From Candidatus Margulisiibacteriota bacterium (lineage in GTDB: Bacteria > Margulisbacteria > WOR-1 > XYC2-FULL-46-14 > JAHJBW01), in assembly GCA_018813405.1 (NCBI GenBank), contig JAHJBW010000139.1, positions 1-7,184 of the forward strand: a stretch of 7,184 bases of DNA. The letters are read 5' to 3'. Below are positions 6,152 to 7,184 of this stretch, one piece after another (the first letter of the stretch is position 1; every line of letters begins with the position of its first letter). The notes below the pieces were generated by a model, which ran no database searches, was not told the DNA's origin, and saw only the letters and a list, made by a program, of their open reading frames with translations. Position numbers and translations under genes: made by a program.

Positions 6152-7184
6152 TGTTTGGATTATTTCAGTATATTACTAACATACTACAGCACTCATTTTT
6201 CAATCTGCTCTTTGTAATGGTTGTCCTCTGGAGTGTTGGGATACTTCTGGAACGCCTCAAATTCCCTCTAATAATTGGCGAGCTTACAGCAGGGATCATT
6301 CTTGGCCCCGCAGTCTTGAACCTGGTGACACCTTCTCCCGTTTTTGATGTCCTGGCTCAGCTGGGGATGTTTTTTCTTATGTTCTATGCCGGACTTGAGA
6401 GCAATCCGAGGGACCTGAAGAAAACGGCAATTATTTCAATGAACATTGGTTTTTGGGGAACTCTATTCCCTTTTCTTATGGGAGTCGGGGTTGTATTCTT
6501 TTTCGGGGGAAATATTTATCAAGCGCTCCTTATTGGGACCGCGATTTCCGGGACCTCACTCGTTACCAAAACAAGGATACTGACAGATCTTGATATTTTA
6601 AAAACAAAAATGGGAATAATCATGATGGGGGCGGGGATCGTGGATAACGTTTTTTCATTTATACTTCTTTCGGTTATTATCAAAAGCTTTGCCAATGGGG
6701 GGTTCCGTTTCTCTTCGGTGTTACTGACGGTTGTAGAGGTTGGGATATTTTTTATCGTAACAATTTTTGTGGGATTGATCCTGTTCCCGAAGCTGGGCCC
6801 TTTCTTGAGCCACCGCAGGGGGAAGGGGTTTACCTTTGCCCTCATCATGGGACTTTTATTCGCGCTCTTTGCGGAATCTATTAAACTTCCTTTTATCCTT
6901 GGCGCATATTTTGCCGGGCTTTTTGTCAGGGAAGAGATCATGAGCAAGGAGCTTTTCCAGAAGATGGATGATCGTTTTCTGGCCATTTCTCATGGATTTC
7001 TGGGCCCAATATTTATCATGACGGTCGCCTTTAAGGTTACTTTTGATGTCTTTGTAACGCATGGTTGGTTTGTCCTGGGGATATTTCTTGCGGCTCTTAT
7101 AGGAAAGATAGTTGGTGTTCTGATTGGTGGGACTTTGTCGCGCCTGCCGCTGAAGGAGTCTTTTTGCATGGGTGTCGGGATGAA
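6151..7184 (+). CDS. CPA2-family cation/proton antiporter (3' end outside window)
   Basis: The first 344 residues of a monovalent cation:proton antiporter of the Kef/NapA-like CPA2 family; the frame is open to the right edge. It is an inner-membrane protein exchanging Na+ or K+ for H+, used in pH and ion balance. Visible features are: a first membrane helix at about 15-33; FPLIIGELTAGIILGP (38-53), matching the family's 'lP.vlGeLlaGillGP'; LGMFFLMFYAGLE (71-83); TSLVTKTRILTDL (135-147), the unwound TM4-like segment; GAGIVDNVFSF (160-170), the ion-binding helix; LGAYFAGLF (250-258); GPIFIMTVAFKV (285-296); and the GK at 318-319. At least nine hydrophobic helices fit a 12-13 helix core. The key site reads D165-N166, where most CPA2 exchangers have Asp-Asp. 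It overlaps ilvD by one base, so the two are probably co-transcribed. A C-terminal TrkA-N regulatory domain, if any, would lie past the edge. The transported ion cannot be read from the sequence. Confidence 0.9.
   Translation, partial: MFGLFQYITNILQHSFFNLLFVMVVLWSVGILLERLKFPLIIGELTAGIILGPAVLNLVTPSPVFDVLAQLGMFFLMFYAGLESNPRDLKKTAIISMNIGFWGTLFPFLMGVGVVFFFGGNIYQALLIGTAISGTSLVTKTRILTDLDILKTKMGIIMMGAGIVDNVFSFILLSVIIKSFANGGFRFSSVLLTVVEVGIFFIVTIFVGLILFPKLGPFLSHRRGKGFTFALIMGLLFALFAESIKLPFILGAYFAGLFVREEIMSKELFQKMDDRFLAISHGFLGPIFIMTVAFKVTFDVFVTHGWFVLGIFLAALIGKIVGVLIGGTLSRLPLKESFCMGVGM

Noticed and set aside
6519..6986. Minus-strand open frame of 155 codons
   Set aside because: It is antisense to the antiporter membrane helices. 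Its protein is Lys/Ser/Ile-rich with no motif, as expected for the complement of a hydrophobic gene.

Overview
The window reads as a slice of a bacterial genome, roughly mid-GC with AT-rich intergenic DNA, strong Shine-Dalgarno sites and tight gene spacing. It holds three protein-coding genes around one short divergent promoter region. No rRNA, tRNA, CRISPR array, insertion sequence or integrase was seen. The source is probably an uncultivated, anaerobic or microaerophilic bacterium: the dihydroxy-acid dehydratase is of the 'PGH' type found in E. coli and methanogens, and the large protein is not one I know from a model organism. I cannot name the phylum from sequence alone.

Left, 1-4418, minus strand: a single uninterrupted reading frame of at least 1472 codons that starts at 4418 and leaves the window at its left edge with no stop. 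It encodes a very large multidomain protein. The N-terminus is an M48-like zinc metallopeptidase module (AHEIGH, then EYDAD, then STHPETLDR). About 840 residues without a recognisable family follow. The C-terminal part resembles the ABC1/ADCK/UbiB atypical-kinase fold (HPGN and a DFG-like DCG), but several kinase signature residues are changed. This peptidase plus degenerate UbiB architecture is the most unusual thing in the window.

Middle, 4419-4501: an 83-bp AT-rich divergent region. On the plus strand it has an extended -10 promoter and a near-perfect Shine-Dalgarno site for ilvD. The minus-strand gene has only weak signals.

Right, 4502-7184, plus strand: ilvD (branched-chain amino acid and pantothenate precursor synthesis), coupled by a one-base TGATG overlap to a CPA2-family cation/proton antiporter that runs off the right edge. 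The antiporter carries Asp-Asn where most CPA2 exchangers carry Asp-Asp. The two right-hand genes look like one transcription unit. No functional link between them and the large minus-strand protein is evident beyond the shared intergenic region.
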